DNA from: a virus
Virus record (IMG/VR): IMGVR_UViG_3300045996_000612
Location: 1-64,000 of that record
Direction: 5' to 3' (one strand)
Length of the DNA: 64,000 nucleotides
Below the pieces are notes generated by a model. It was not told the origin of the DNA. It ran no database searches and saw nothing but the letters and a program-made list of their open reading frames with translations. This document shows, one piece after another, positions 47,186-56,346 of this stretch. Both the position numbers and the translations under genes were made by a program. Numbering within the stretch: position 1 is the first letter of the stretch; the number at the start of each line of letters is the position of its first letter.

Positions 47186-47228
47186 ACCAGTATTTTGCCG
47201 CTTGTTACGCCTCATTTCCTGAAGTTAA

Positions 47229-47259
47229 GCCCAAGATCATGAAAGTTATGACCTTGGGC
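47229..47259 (-). terminator. Weak terminator or attenuator hairpin after the giant gene
   Basis: Minus strand 12-bp stem (GCCCAAGGTCAT with ATGATCTTGGGC, one G-T pair) and a 7-base loop is followed by TTAACTT. The T-run is broken, so termination is probably partial. It stands between the ejection-protein gene and the lysis promoter. Confidence 0.5.
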
Positions 47260-47267
47260 GTGCTCCG

Positions 47268-50200
47268 CTATTCCTCGTCGTCTTCGATGCCCAGTTGCTC
47301 ATCCACGGAATCAGCCATCCGTCGGTTCAGGATGATGCCGTGGTCGGACTGCGCATCCCGGCGCATGCGCGCGCGGATCGAGTTGGCGATGGTGTTGCCC
47401 TTGATGCCGGCTTCCGGGTGCTTCTCGGCGAACTTCATCAGCTTGTCGGATGCGTCCTTGAAGGCGTCGTCGTCGCCGGTCTTGTGCGCCATGTACGCCT
47501 TGTTGAGCAAGGTCGATTTCTCGCGCTGGATGGCCGCCTGCAGGTTCATCTTGGCGCCGTTGATGTCGTACTGCTTGTCGACACGGTGCGGGGTGAAGCC
47601 GGTGGCCTGGCCGATCAGTTCCCAGGTGCTGAGCTGGTCAATGACCGGGTTGCCGCGCATGTTCAGCACGCCCTCGCGCGCGTAGCGGTTGGTCTTGACC
47701 AGATCGGTGATGGCCTTGGGCAGCAGCTTCTCCATGCCGCGCTCGAAGTGGCCCTGACGGATCAGGTCCAAGCCGCCCGCCCACTTGAAGCCCAGGCCGA
47801 CGCCGGCGCCCAGGATCTGCTCGGCGTAGTACATCGCGGCGTCCTTGCCCTCCAGTTCCTTGTCCGGGGAGCGGAAGAACAAGTCAGGGAAGCCGATGCG
47901 CGAGGTGAGCGCCAGCTTGGTGCCGGTCGACGGCGCGCCATAGATCAGGGTGTCGGCCAGCCAGCGCGGCAGGCTTTCGTAGAGGGCTTTGCGCAGACGG
48001 TCTTCCGGGGTCAGCTTGTCGTCGTCATCGCCCGGCAGGAAGCCGGCGGCGATCATCGCGATCCCGTAGAACGGCAACCCCTTGATACCAGCCATCAGCC
48101 CGTGCATGCCCATGACGCCCACGAACTGCCGGCGCGCCTCGGCCTTCACTTCCGCGCTTTCGCCCTTAAACGAGTCGTGCAGGTCGCGGAACAGGCGGTA
48201 GGTCATGTTGATCGAGTGCTGCCGGTGGATCAGGAAGATCTTGGCCGCGTCGTTCTGGATGATGCGCGCGCGGTTGCTGTTCGAGTAATCAAAATGGGTT
48301 TTCCAGGTCAGGTCGGCTGCCGTCTCCAGCGCCTGGTCGTGCTTCTGCCCGGACTGGCGCGCCATGCGGTAGGCGGCCAGCGCCGTCACCTCGCGGTTGA
48401 TGCGCTCGGCGTGGTGGTACATGAACGAGATCTTGCGCATCACCTTGGAGCGGGTGGCGTTGTACTCCACACCGGTCTCCCCTACCCCGGCCAGGTCGTG
48501 CGCTTGCGTGCGGTCGATCAGGCCGAGCTGGTAGAAGTCGCGTAGCGCCTCCTGTTCGTTGGCGGTCAGGCGCGGGTTGTTCTCGATGCTCCACTTCTTC
48601 GACGTCACCAGTTGTAGAGACGCCTTGCCCAGTTCCTTGGTGGCGCGCGCCAGGCTGCCGAACCTGGAGCCCAGCACCGGCACGCCCATCATGAAGGTCT
48701 GCGAGGTGTTGATGATGGCCGCCGCCGGCGTCAATGCGAGATTCCAGGTGAAGGCGATGCTGGACATGTTCTGCGCCAGCGCGCCGCCCTTCGGGTTCAT
48801 CACCCACTGGTGGCGGTGTTCGAACTCGTTGACCAGCATGGTGGCGTCGATCGGCTTGTCGGCCTGCTTGGCCTGCTCGCGCATCTCGTCCAGCACGCCC
48901 TCCATCTGCTGGCCGAATTTCAGGCGTGCCATCTGGTGGGCGCCGTGGAACATGGTCGAGGCGTAGGCGCGCAACGCGTCGCCGGAATAGCCGGCGGTGC
49001 CCTTGCGGTGGATGAAGCGCTTGCGCATCGACAGGTCGGGCATGCTGGTCAAGTAGCGCTGCCACACCTCGTCCTGCACGTCCTCCGGCACGCCGGATTC
49101 GGCCAGGATGCCCTCGATGTCGGCGAGGAAGCGCGGGTCGACCGCGCCGCGCACCTGGTCGCGGTTGCCAGCCAGGCCGGTGGTGATCTCGTAGTTCGGG
49201 TGCTGCTTGCGCAGATCCTGCTCGAACTGGCGCGCGTCCTTCAGCCCCTCGAATTTCGAGAACGACACGATCTCGCCCTTGTCGTCGCGCACCGAGACGA
49301 AATAGTCGCCGAAGCGCGCCAGCGGGAAGTACGGCCCGGCCAGCCGGTTCGACTCGAACACCTGCCGCAGCGCCGTGATGCGCGCGCGGTCGCGGTACTT
49401 GGCCAGACCGGTGCTCTTAGCATACTCGGCCTGCGCCACCTTCAGTTCGGTGTCCAGTTCCTTGCCGGACAGCGAGCGCTTGGCCTTCGCCACGCGGGCG
49501 TCGAAGCGCTCGCGGGCGCGCGCCCGGCTCGCTTCCATCGTCTTCTCGACGTTGGCCAGGATGATCGAATCGAGCTCCTTGGCCTGCCCCATGTACTGGT
49601 CGCGGGTGCTGGTGTAGATATCCTTGGCGTCGTCGCTCAGCGCCTCGTAGACCTTGGAAAGCCGTTCGTGCGCCTCCTTGCGCGCCGGCTCGGCTTCCAG
49701 CTTCTCGCGCACGCGCGCCGCGGCCTCGCTCTTGGGCTGGCGCTTGAGGATGGTTTGCTCCTCCTTCGACACGTCCGGCTCGTAGGGTTTCGTTGGGTCG
49801 ACCTGTGCGATGGTCGATTCGTGCATCAGATCGGCCAGCGCCTTGGCCTCCTTGCCGGCCGTGGCATTGAACTTCAGCCAGCGCTGGGCGTGCTCGTCGT
49901 ACTGGCTGTGCTTCTCGTTGCGGTAGGTGTCCATGGCGCGCTTGACGCGCATGTAGTCCTTGACCGCCGTCATGCCGGGCCGGGCGAAGTCGGCCAGGTA
50001 GTTCATCGGGGTCGAAGGCAGGATGCCGTCTTTCTTCAGGCGCGCCAGCCCTCCCTCGACGGCCATGGACAGCGGGGTGCGGTCGATGTGCTGGGCGTTC
50101 GGCGCCGGGCCTTCGTCGTCGGCGATGGAGTAGCGCGGCTTTTCGACGATCGGGCGGCCCTTGTCATCGACCGGGCCTTTGTAATTACGCCAGAACTCAA

Positions 50201-53200
50201 CTTGCCCGGCGAAGTCCGGCGCCACCAGATCTCCATTGCTGTCGACGATGGGGCGCCGTGCGCCGTCCACCTCGACGGTGCGATTATCGTTGACCGAGAA
50301 CAGTTCTCCGATCGGCCCGAACATCTCCCCGCGCTTGGCCGCCGCCACATCCATGATGGCCAGCTTGGCGAAGCCCGCGAGCTGCGCCGGCGTCACTTCA
50401 CCGATCTGCTTGCCGTAGCGCGCCACCATGTACGCCTTGACCACGCCGATCACGTCTTCGACCCACTTGCGAATCACGGCCGGCAGGCTGTCGCGGTTGG
50501 TTTCGTACTCCTCGATGGCGTAGGCGGCGAACTCCTCCACCTCCATCTTGGTCGTCACTGCACCCTTGCCCTTGGCGGCGGCCACGCGGGCGCGCGCACG
50601 GTCGTAGAACTCGCGCGCCTTGCCACTCGACTCTTCGGACTGGCGGTACAGAGACCCCATCCGCCCCATCAGGTCGGCCCACTGCTTGGAGCCGATCAGG
50701 TTCTCGGCGCCCTTGTGGAACATCTCATGCAGCAGGACGGCGCGGGCGTTGTCCTTGTTCAGCGAGCCGGAGACGAAGTGGATGGACCCGTCCGGCATGG
50801 TGATGGCCTGCACGCCGCGCGGCACCTTGCCCGCTTCCTTCGGCAGCGTCTTAGCCGACTTGTGGATCTGGATGATGCCGCTCTCGATCATGCGCGCGAT
50901 GACCGATCCCACCGGGCCGACAGTGATGACCTTCTTGACCTGCTCCGGCGTCATGGGCGTGAACGGCGCGGCCACCGATGCCGCCGCATCCTTCGCGCTG
51001 GCCGTGGCCGGCACCAGGTCCGGGTGCTTCTCGTAGGCCGACAGCAGCCACTTCTCATCCTTGCCGTCGCGGTCCAGGCGGATCACCGCCTCGTCGCGCT
51101 CGTTGCCGATGAAGATGCGCCCCACCTGGCCCGGCTTCTCGTAGACCTTGCCGTCGCGCAGCAGTTCTGGCAGGCGGTCCATGAACCCGGCGCCGCGGCG
51201 GCGCGCGATGTGCGCCAGCCCGTGCTTCTCGTCGCCGTAGGTGATGGTGATGTCGCCCACACCCTCGCGGGTGATGGTGGTCTCGCCCTGCTTGTCGGCC
51301 ATGACCTGTCGGATGCCGTCGGCATCGACCGAGTATTTCGGCTCAGCCTTGGCGCGCGGCTTGCGCGGCTTCTTCGCCGGCGCTTCCTCTGCCGGTGCCG
51401 GCTGCGCTTCCTCCTTCTTGGTCGCGCGCTGCACCGGCCCTGTCTTCAGGTCGCGCTCGCCCGGCTCGGTCTGGTGCACGCGCTCGCGGCCATCCACGCC
51501 TTCCGCCGGCACCCACTCGTCGCCCTTCTTGATGACTGCCTGCACCTTGACGCTGAACCCGCCGTCCTCGCGCGGCTCGTAGGCCAGCACGCGGTCGTGG
51601 CCACGGTAGGATTTGACCACGTTGCCGGGCGTGAAGTAGTCGGCGCGCGCCTTCTCGCGCTCGGCTGGCTTGGCCTTCTTGCGACGGGGTTCCTGCTTGG
51701 GCTTGGGTGCTGGCGCCTCGGCGCGCGCTGCCTTGCCGGCGGCGCTCTCCGGGTCGTTCAGTTCGCCCAGGTGCTGCGCGGCAGGCACGGCCTCGTACTT
51801 CGCGGTATTGAGCGCGTCGACCTTGCGCTGGTCGAATGTCTCGGCAATCACCTTGCCAGTGCCCTTTTCGCGGATGATCCAGCTTGCCGGGCTGTCCAGC
51901 ATCGGGTTCCCGGTGGGCGCGGCCTTAGTGCCCTTGCGCTTGGCGATGCTCTCGGCTGCCTGGCGCACCGCCTCATCCTGCTTGGCATGCTTCTGGCGCG
52001 CGGCTTCCAGGCTGGTCAGTGCAGGCTGGGCGTCGGCGGCGCGGTCTGCAGCAGGAACATCAATTCCAGCGCTGGGTGCAGCTTCGGCGGGAACGGCTGG
52101 TCCGTTTCCGACAGGCTCCTGATCAGCTTGGCGTCCTGCCGGCTCACCAGCCCGTTGCGGCGCAGGATCTTCAGCGCCTGCCAGCACGACATCTCGCACT
52201 CCAGCATCAGCGGTATCGCTTCGTCCATCGCTTTTCTCCTCGATCGGTTGGATGGTGAATTTGCCCTTGGCCTCGACCACTTCGTGCGGCTGGCCGGTTT
52301 CTTCAGCGTGGCGCAGCATCATCTTGTTGGCTTGCGCGCGGTCATCGAACGGGCCGGTGGTCAGTGGCTCGACGGATGGTTTCGACTCGGCCTTCGCATC
52401 GGCGGTCTTCTGGCGAATTGCCGCCTCGACCTCCTTGCGCGCCGTCAGGAACATCTTGTTCCAGCCGCCCGATGCCTTGGCCTGGCCGGCGATGTACTGC
52501 AGCCGCTCGCGCAGTTGCGGAAGTTCCATCGTGTTGTAGTCCGGCTCGGCGGGCTTGGCCGGTGGCGCGGGCGGTGGCGGCGCCGGGTTCTCGGCGTGGC
52601 GCTCGGCCGCCTCCTCGACGGCGGCGGTCAGTGGGCCAGCAGGTGGTGCCGGCACATCGACCGGCTCGATCGTCACGCCATCCTTGTCGTTGAAGGCGTA
52701 GACCTGGCCGTCGTCGTCGACGATCTCGGTGGTGGTGGTGCCGTCTTCTTCCGGCGTAACGGCGATCACGGTGCCGGCGACTTGCCCCTCGGGTGCGGTG
52801 ACGATGACGCGCGCCTCGGGCGTCTGGTCGGCGGCCTGCTCGACGGCGCCGGACAGCGGGCCGGATGGCGCCGGGCTGGCCGGAACCGACTCTGTCGCCG
52901 GGGTGGGCTGCTCTACAGGTGCTGGCGGCGTAGGTTCTGCGGGCGCTGGCTCGGGCTGCGGCGCGGGCACCTCTTCCAGTGTCGGCTCGACGCGCGGCGG
53001 CTCGGCTGGTGCTGGCGCAGGCTCGGCCGGCGCTGGCTGCGCTGCTGGGCGCGCGACGGATGCCGCCACGCTGCCGATCGCACCACCTTGCAGGCCACCC
53101 TGCACCATGCCGCCCAGCGCCTGGTTGGCAACGTCCTCGGTCAATTCCTGCTTCGGGTTTGCCTGCTGCAGCGCTTCATTCTGCGCCAGCTTCTGCGCGG

Positions 53201-54731
53201 CGCTCTGCGGCAGTTCCTCGAATACGCCTTCGGCCAGGGAGCCTTTCGCAAAGCCCTTGGCGGCATTCTTGATCGTGGCCTGCCCCACCTGCTCGGTGAA
53301 CAGCTTGGCGATCGTTCGATCTCCCATGCCGCCGAACATGCCCGTGACCACGCCGGACGTGACGAATGCGCGGGTGGACAAGTCGCCCGCCAGCGCGGCG
53401 CGCGCTTCGGTCGGGTTCATGCCGGAGGCGATCAGGGACTGGTATGCCTCGGAAGTGTTCAGCACCTCTTGCGGCAGCTCCTGCACTGCCAGCCGGACCT
53501 CGCGCGCACTGCCTGCGCCGCCCAGCGACCCTTCGGAGATTGCCCCGGCGACGGTCGCGGTTCGGGCTGCAGCCTGCGATGCTGCGGCAGTTCCTGCGCC
53601 GGCGGCGATCTTCGCGCCATAGGCGGCTTTGGCCAACCTCATGGCCGGCAGCATGGACAGCGCCTGCTCTGGAAGCGATTGCACCACGCCGCCCAGGTAG
53701 CTGCGCGGGTCGGACCACGCCGAACCGAAGCTGCCTTTGTCGCTATCCCACCACTTCTTGTCGATCGCCGCCTGCATCTCCGGGGTCATGCCCTTGACCA
53801 TCTGCTGGGTGTCGCGGCGCAGCAGCTCTTCGGAATTCTTGACCTCCGGGTGAAAGTAGCGATCAACCGCATCAGCGCCTTCGACAATCGACTCGCCCAC
53901 GCCGGGAATGCGACTGACCAGTTCGCGCACGTTCGCCGCAGTGCTGTTCAGGCCGGCCTTGAAGTTCTTGCCGATGTCGGTCAGCAGATTGCCGTCACCA
54001 GCCGGCGCCGCGCCGGACAGCGCCGCCACCTCTTCCTCGGACATCTCGACATAGCGCGACTCATCCACCTTGCCGGTCTTCTGGTAGGCCAGCACTTCCT
54101 CTTCGCTCATCGGCTCGAACCGGCCTTCCACCGCCGCGCCGCTGTCGGAGCGAACTTTCCCGCCTGCGCCACCAGCCACCTTGCGCGCATAGTCGGCGGT
54201 GCTCGACAGCCCGTCGTGCGTGTTCGGGATCTGGCCTCGCTTCAGTTCCTCACGTCCGTAGCCAGCGTGATAGCCGGCGGCCAGCAGCGCAGGATCGTCG
54301 GTGCCGAGCATCTTGCGCCCGTGCGCCAGGTAGCGCAGGCCGGCTTCCATGTTTTTCCATGGATCGCGCATGCCGTCCTCGGTGCCCATCATCTGCTTGT
54401 AGGTGCCAGGCATCACCTGGAACCCGCCGACGGCGCCCTTGGGGCTGTCCTTGCTCTTGAAATTGCCCGACGATTCGGCACGGAAGATCGACAGCGGCAA
54501 CGCCGGGTCCAGCCCGAGCTCGACCGCACGCTTGATAATGTCGGCGCGCGTCGGCATGCTCGATACCGGGGCTGTTGCTGGGGCCGGCGTGGTGACTGCC
54601 TTCGCTGGCGTCGCCTTCACCTCGGGCATGGTCTGCGGCTTGGTCGCCTGCTGGCCCGGCAGCAGCCCCGATTTCGTGATCTCGTCGGTGATGTCTTCGA
54701 ACGGGGAATCCAGGAAGGAGTTGTTTGCCAC
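47268..54731 (-). CDS. Giant multi-domain ejection protein (transglycosylase, nuclease-like, metallopeptidase-like)
   Basis: A 2487-residue protein from GTG 54731. Residues 62-185 are a soluble lytic transglycosylase domain (catalytic E86 in R-A-E-S-S-G-N; G-G-F-Q-V-M-P-G). An Ala/Gly-rich, possibly membrane-active part (about 340-560) follows, then a long Pro/Ala linker. Near 1165 is H-G-L-A-H-I-A-R-R-R-G with L-L-R-D-G-K-V-Y and later V-I-R-L-D, as in phage barnase/EndoU-like nuclease domains. At 1335-1339 is H-E-M-F-H, an HExxH zinc site. The rest is helical. It is probably ejected with the DNA and digests cell wall and host targets. Enzyme activities are inferred. Confidence 0.85.
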   Translation of the reverse strand: MANNSFLDSPFEDITDEITKSGLLPGQQATKPQTMPEVKATPAKAVTTPAPATAPVSSMPTRADIIKRAVELGLDPALPLSIFRAESSGNFKSKDSPKGAVGGFQVMPGTYKQMMGTEDGMRDPWKNMEAGLRYLAHGRKMLGTDDPALLAAGYHAGYGREELKRGQIPNTHDGLSSTADYARKVAGGAGGKVRSDSGAAVEGRFEPMSEEEVLAYQKTGKVDESRYVEMSEEEVAALSGAAPAGDGNLLTDIGKNFKAGLNSTAANVRELVSRIPGVGESIVEGADAVDRYFHPEVKNSEELLRRDTQQMVKGMTPEMQAAIDKKWWDSDKGSFGSAWSDPRSYLGGVVQSLPEQALSMLPAMRLAKAAYGAKIAAGAGTAAASQAAARTATVAGAISEGSLGGAGSAREVRLAVQELPQEVLNTSEAYQSLIASGMNPTEARAALAGDLSTRAFVTSGVVTGMFGGMGDRTIAKLFTEQVGQATIKNAAKGFAKGSLAEGVFEELPQSAAQKLAQNEALQQANPKQELTEDVANQALGGMVQGGLQGGAIGSVAASVARPAAQPAPAEPAPAPAEPPRVEPTLEEVPAPQPEPAPAEPTPPAPVEQPTPATESVPASPAPSGPLSGAVEQAADQTPEARVIVTAPEGQVAGTVIAVTPEEDGTTTTEIVDDDGQVYAFNDKDGVTIEPVDVPAPPAGPLTAAVEEAAERHAENPAPPPPAPPAKPAEPDYNTMELPQLRERLQYIAGQAKASGGWNKMFLTARKEVEAAIRQKTADAKAESKPSVEPLTTGPFDDRAQANKMMLRHAEETGQPHEVVEAKGKFTIQPIEEKSDGRSDTADAGVRDVVLAGAEDPAPQRAGEPAGRQADQEPVGNGPAVPAEAAPSAGIDVPAADRAADAQPALTSLEAARQKHAKQDEAVRQAAESIAKRKGTKAAPTGNPMLDSPASWIIREKGTGKVIAETFDQRKVDALNTAKYEAVPAAQHLGELNDPESAAGKAARAEAPAPKPKQEPRRKKAKPAEREKARADYFTPGNVVKSYRGHDRVLAYEPREDGGFSVKVQAVIKKGDEWVPAEGVDGRERVHQTEPGERDLKTGPVQRATKKEEAQPAPAEEAPAKKPRKPRAKAEPKYSVDADGIRQVMADKQGETTITREGVGDITITYGDEKHGLAHIARRRGAGFMDRLPELLRDGKVYEKPGQVGRIFIGNERDEAVIRLDRDGKDEKWLLSAYEKHPDLVPATASAKDAAASVAAPFTPMTPEQVKKVITVGPVGSVIARMIESGIIQIHKSAKTLPKEAGKVPRGVQAITMPDGSIHFVSGSLNKDNARAVLLHEMFHKGAENLIGSKQWADLMGRMGSLYRQSEESSGKAREFYDRARARVAAAKGKGAVTTKMEVEEFAAYAIEEYETNRDSLPAVIRKWVEDVIGVVKAYMVARYGKQIGEVTPAQLAGFAKLAIMDVAAAKRGEMFGPIGELFSVNDNRTVEVDGARRPIVDSNGDLVAPDFAGQVEFWRNYKGPVDDKGRPIVEKPRYSIADDEGPAPNAQHIDRTPLSMAVEGGLARLKKDGILPSTPMNYLADFARPGMTAVKDYMRVKRAMDTYRNEKHSQYDEHAQRWLKFNATAGKEAKALADLMHESTIAQVDPTKPYEPDVSKEEQTILKRQPKSEAAARVREKLEAEPARKEAHERLSKVYEALSDDAKDIYTSTRDQYMGQAKELDSIILANVEKTMEASRARARERFDARVAKAKRSLSGKELDTELKVAQAEYAKSTGLAKYRDRARITALRQVFESNRLAGPYFPLARFGDYFVSVRDDKGEIVSFSKFEGLKDARQFEQDLRKQHPNYEITTGLAGNRDQVRGAVDPRFLADIEGILAESGVPEDVQDEVWQRYLTSMPDLSMRKRFIHRKGTAGYSGDALRAYASTMFHGAHQMARLKFGQQMEGVLDEMREQAKQADKPIDATMLVNEFEHRHQWVMNPKGGALAQNMSSIAFTWNLALTPAAAIINTSQTFMMGVPVLGSRFGSLARATKELGKASLQLVTSKKWSIENNPRLTANEQEALRDFYQLGLIDRTQAHDLAGVGETGVEYNATRSKVMRKISFMYHHAERINREVTALAAYRMARQSGQKHDQALETAADLTWKTHFDYSNSNRARIIQNDAAKIFLIHRQHSINMTYRLFRDLHDSFKGESAEVKAEARRQFVGVMGMHGLMAGIKGLPFYGIAMIAAGFLPGDDDDKLTPEDRLRKALYESLPRWLADTLIYGAPSTGTKLALTSRIGFPDLFFRSPDKELEGKDAAMYYAEQILGAGVGLGFKWAGGLDLIRQGHFERGMEKLLPKAITDLVKTNRYAREGVLNMRGNPVIDQLSTWELIGQATGFTPHRVDKQYDINGAKMNLQAAIQREKSTLLNKAYMAHKTGDDDAFKDASDKLMKFAEKHPEAGIKGNTIANSIRARMRRDAQSDHGIILNRRMADSVDEQLGIEDDEE
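52016..52228 (-). CDS. 70-residue protein nested out of frame in the giant ejection gene
   Basis: A 70-codon frame (MDEAIPLMLECEMSCWQALK) inside codons about 835-905 of the giant gene, in a different frame. AGGAG lies seven bases before its ATG (52226-52228). In this frame nearly all third positions are G or C, while the giant frame drops to about half GC3 in the same stretch and encodes a low-complexity linker. This is strong sign of real coding in the nested frame. The protein is helical, amphipathic and unrecognised. It is the second nested gene here after Rz1. Confidence 0.7.
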   Translation of the reverse strand: MDEAIPLMLECEMSCWQALKILRRNGLVSRQDAKLIRSLSETDQPFPPKLHPALELMFLLQTAPPTPSLH

Positions 54732-54764
54732 AAGGCGCCTCGGTTGGTGGTGATGAATGTTTCG

Positions 54765-54792
54765 ATTTTAGCCCATGTGGTGCTATATCCAA
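54765..54792 (-). promoter_or_regulatory. Promoter for the giant ejection gene
   Basis: Minus strand TTGGAT, 16-base spacer, TAAAAT, placed directly after the terminator at 54810-54833. The -35 belongs to a GGTTTGnAT-like box found at other promoters of this phage. The gene thus has its own supply of transcript. Confidence 0.6.
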
Positions 54793-54809
54793 ACCACCCA
54801 ATGGTTAAT

Positions 54810-54833
54810 AAAAAAACCGCCCGAAGGCGGTTT
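54810..54833 (-). terminator. Rho-independent terminator after the internal virion protein gene
   Basis: Minus strand ACCGCC-TTCG-GGCGGT with a stable UUCG-type loop is followed by seven Ts. It lies just after the stop of the 54837-56333 gene. Combined with the promoter at 54765-54792, it insulates the giant gene. Confidence 0.85.
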
Positions 54834-54836
54834 CTG

Positions 54837-56333
54837 TCAGCGCGCGGGTGGCGTGAACGGCGTCAGCTTGCCATCCTTGAACACGTACACCTTGTCGCCC
54901 TGCTTGTAGTAGCGCCCCTCCTGGAACTGCTGGGCGCCGCCACCGGCAGCCGCTGGCGCACCGCCGGCGCCGTCGATCTGGCGCATGGCGTCGTCGATCT
55001 TGCGCTGCTGGACTTCCGGCGGGTCGGTCGGGAACTTCATGTCGTTTTTCATCAGGTCCGAGCGCACCAGCGCGCGGCGCTCCTCCGGCGCGGTGGTCTT
55101 CTTGTGCTGGTCGCCGCCCAGGCGGCGCCGCACCAGCGCGCGGATCTCGTCGTCGGGCACGCCGTTCTCGCGCGCCAGTTCGATCTCGCCCTGCAGTTCT
55201 GCCTTCTTGGCCTTGCCCAGCCCCTGCAGCTTCAGCCCTTCCTGCTTGGCCAGTTCCTCGATCTTGTATTCGTGCTGGCGCTTGGCATTGTCGGCCTCAC
55301 GCTTGGCGCGCCGCTCCTCGCGGGTATCCTCGCGGTCGGCAAGGCGATTGTCGCGCGCCTCTTCGCGCGCGGCGGTGCGCGCATCGTTCGCCGCGTCGAT
55401 CGCCGCCTTGGCGCGGAGCTGGTCAGCGGCGTTCTTGTTCTTGTAGACCTGCTCGAACAGCGCCGGCGGCGACAGTGCCGACAGGCCCATCTCGGTCAGC
55501 GAGCCCTTGTCGATGAACTGGCTGCGCTCTTCTCCGGTGGCGTCGGTTTTCAGGCGCACGTTGAAGCCGGTAATGTTGCCTTCCTTGTCCTTGACCGCTT
55601 CGTGCGACAGCGGGGTCACGCCATCGTCGTAGTCCTGGTAAAGCTTGAAAAAGTGCTTGGCAGCGGTGTCGACGTCGCCCACCTGCATGGCCTTGTAGGC
55701 TTTGCCCCAGGTCTCCATGCGCTGCTGGTTTTCCTTGTCCTTGGCCCACTTGCCCCAGGCCTCGGCCTTCTCGATGTCACCCTGCGCCACCAGTTCTTCC
55801 TGCATCTTCGGCACCAGCGTCTTGCTCATGAAATCCATGATCGTCGGGGTGCTCTTGCGTGCGTGCGCCATCGCCTCGTCGCGGGTATCGAACCCCATGT
55901 TGCCGACGCTGAAGCGCTTGGCCGGCGCGGGCAGGCCGGCGGCGGGGCCGACTGGAGGCGCGGGCGGCTCCATCGAGGCGGTCGTGACGGCCTTGACGTC
56001 CATTGCATTCGGCGCGGCGGCGGGTGCCGGCGCGGCAGGTTGCGCTGGCTGATCCGGGGCCGGCGCTGGCGCTGCTGGCGCACTGGGTTCTGCCGTCTGC
56101 GGTGCCGTGTTCAGCGCGGTCGGCGCGGTGGCCGGCGTGCCGGGCTGCGACGGCTCATTCTCGCGCACCGAGTCGGCAACCGCCTTTTCCTGCATGGCTT
56201 TCGCCTCAGCGATGCCCTGCGCGCGAATGTCCTCCAGCCGCTTTTCCTTGATGGCGGCATTGATCGTCTTGCCGATCTGGATGCCGTTGTTAAAACCTTG
56301 CGACAGCCCGCCAGCGAATCCGCCCCAGTTCAT
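54837..56333 (-). CDS. Internal virion (ejection) protein, helical with Pro/Ala-rich N-terminal linker
   Basis: A 498-residue protein. N terminus: G-G-L-S-Q-G-F-N-N-G-I-Q-I-G-K-T-I-N, a pattern of podoviral ejection proteins; residues 55-130 are a Pro/Ala linker; the central and C-terminal parts are long charged helices (E-A-R-D-N-R-L-A-D-R-E-D-T-R-E-E-R-R). The C terminus has a small beta hairpin (Y-Y-K-Q-G-D-K-V-Y-V-F-K-D-G-K). It likely helps form the trans-envelope channel for DNA with the giant protein. Inference from composition and order. Confidence 0.7.
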   Translation of the reverse strand: MNWGGFAGGLSQGFNNGIQIGKTINAAIKEKRLEDIRAQGIAEAKAMQEKAVADSVRENEPSQPGTPATAPTALNTAPQTAEPSAPAAPAPAPDQPAQPAAPAPAAAPNAMDVKAVTTASMEPPAPPVGPAAGLPAPAKRFSVGNMGFDTRDEAMAHARKSTPTIMDFMSKTLVPKMQEELVAQGDIEKAEAWGKWAKDKENQQRMETWGKAYKAMQVGDVDTAAKHFFKLYQDYDDGVTPLSHEAVKDKEGNITGFNVRLKTDATGEERSQFIDKGSLTEMGLSALSPPALFEQVYKNKNAADQLRAKAAIDAANDARTAAREEARDNRLADREDTREERRAKREADNAKRQHEYKIEELAKQEGLKLQGLGKAKKAELQGEIELARENGVPDDEIRALVRRRLGGDQHKKTTAPEERRALVRSDLMKNDMKFPTDPPEVQQRKIDDAMRQIDGAGGAPAAAGGGAQQFQEGRYYKQGDKVYVFKDGKLTPFTPPAR

Positions 56334-56346
56334 AGCCTACTCCTTA

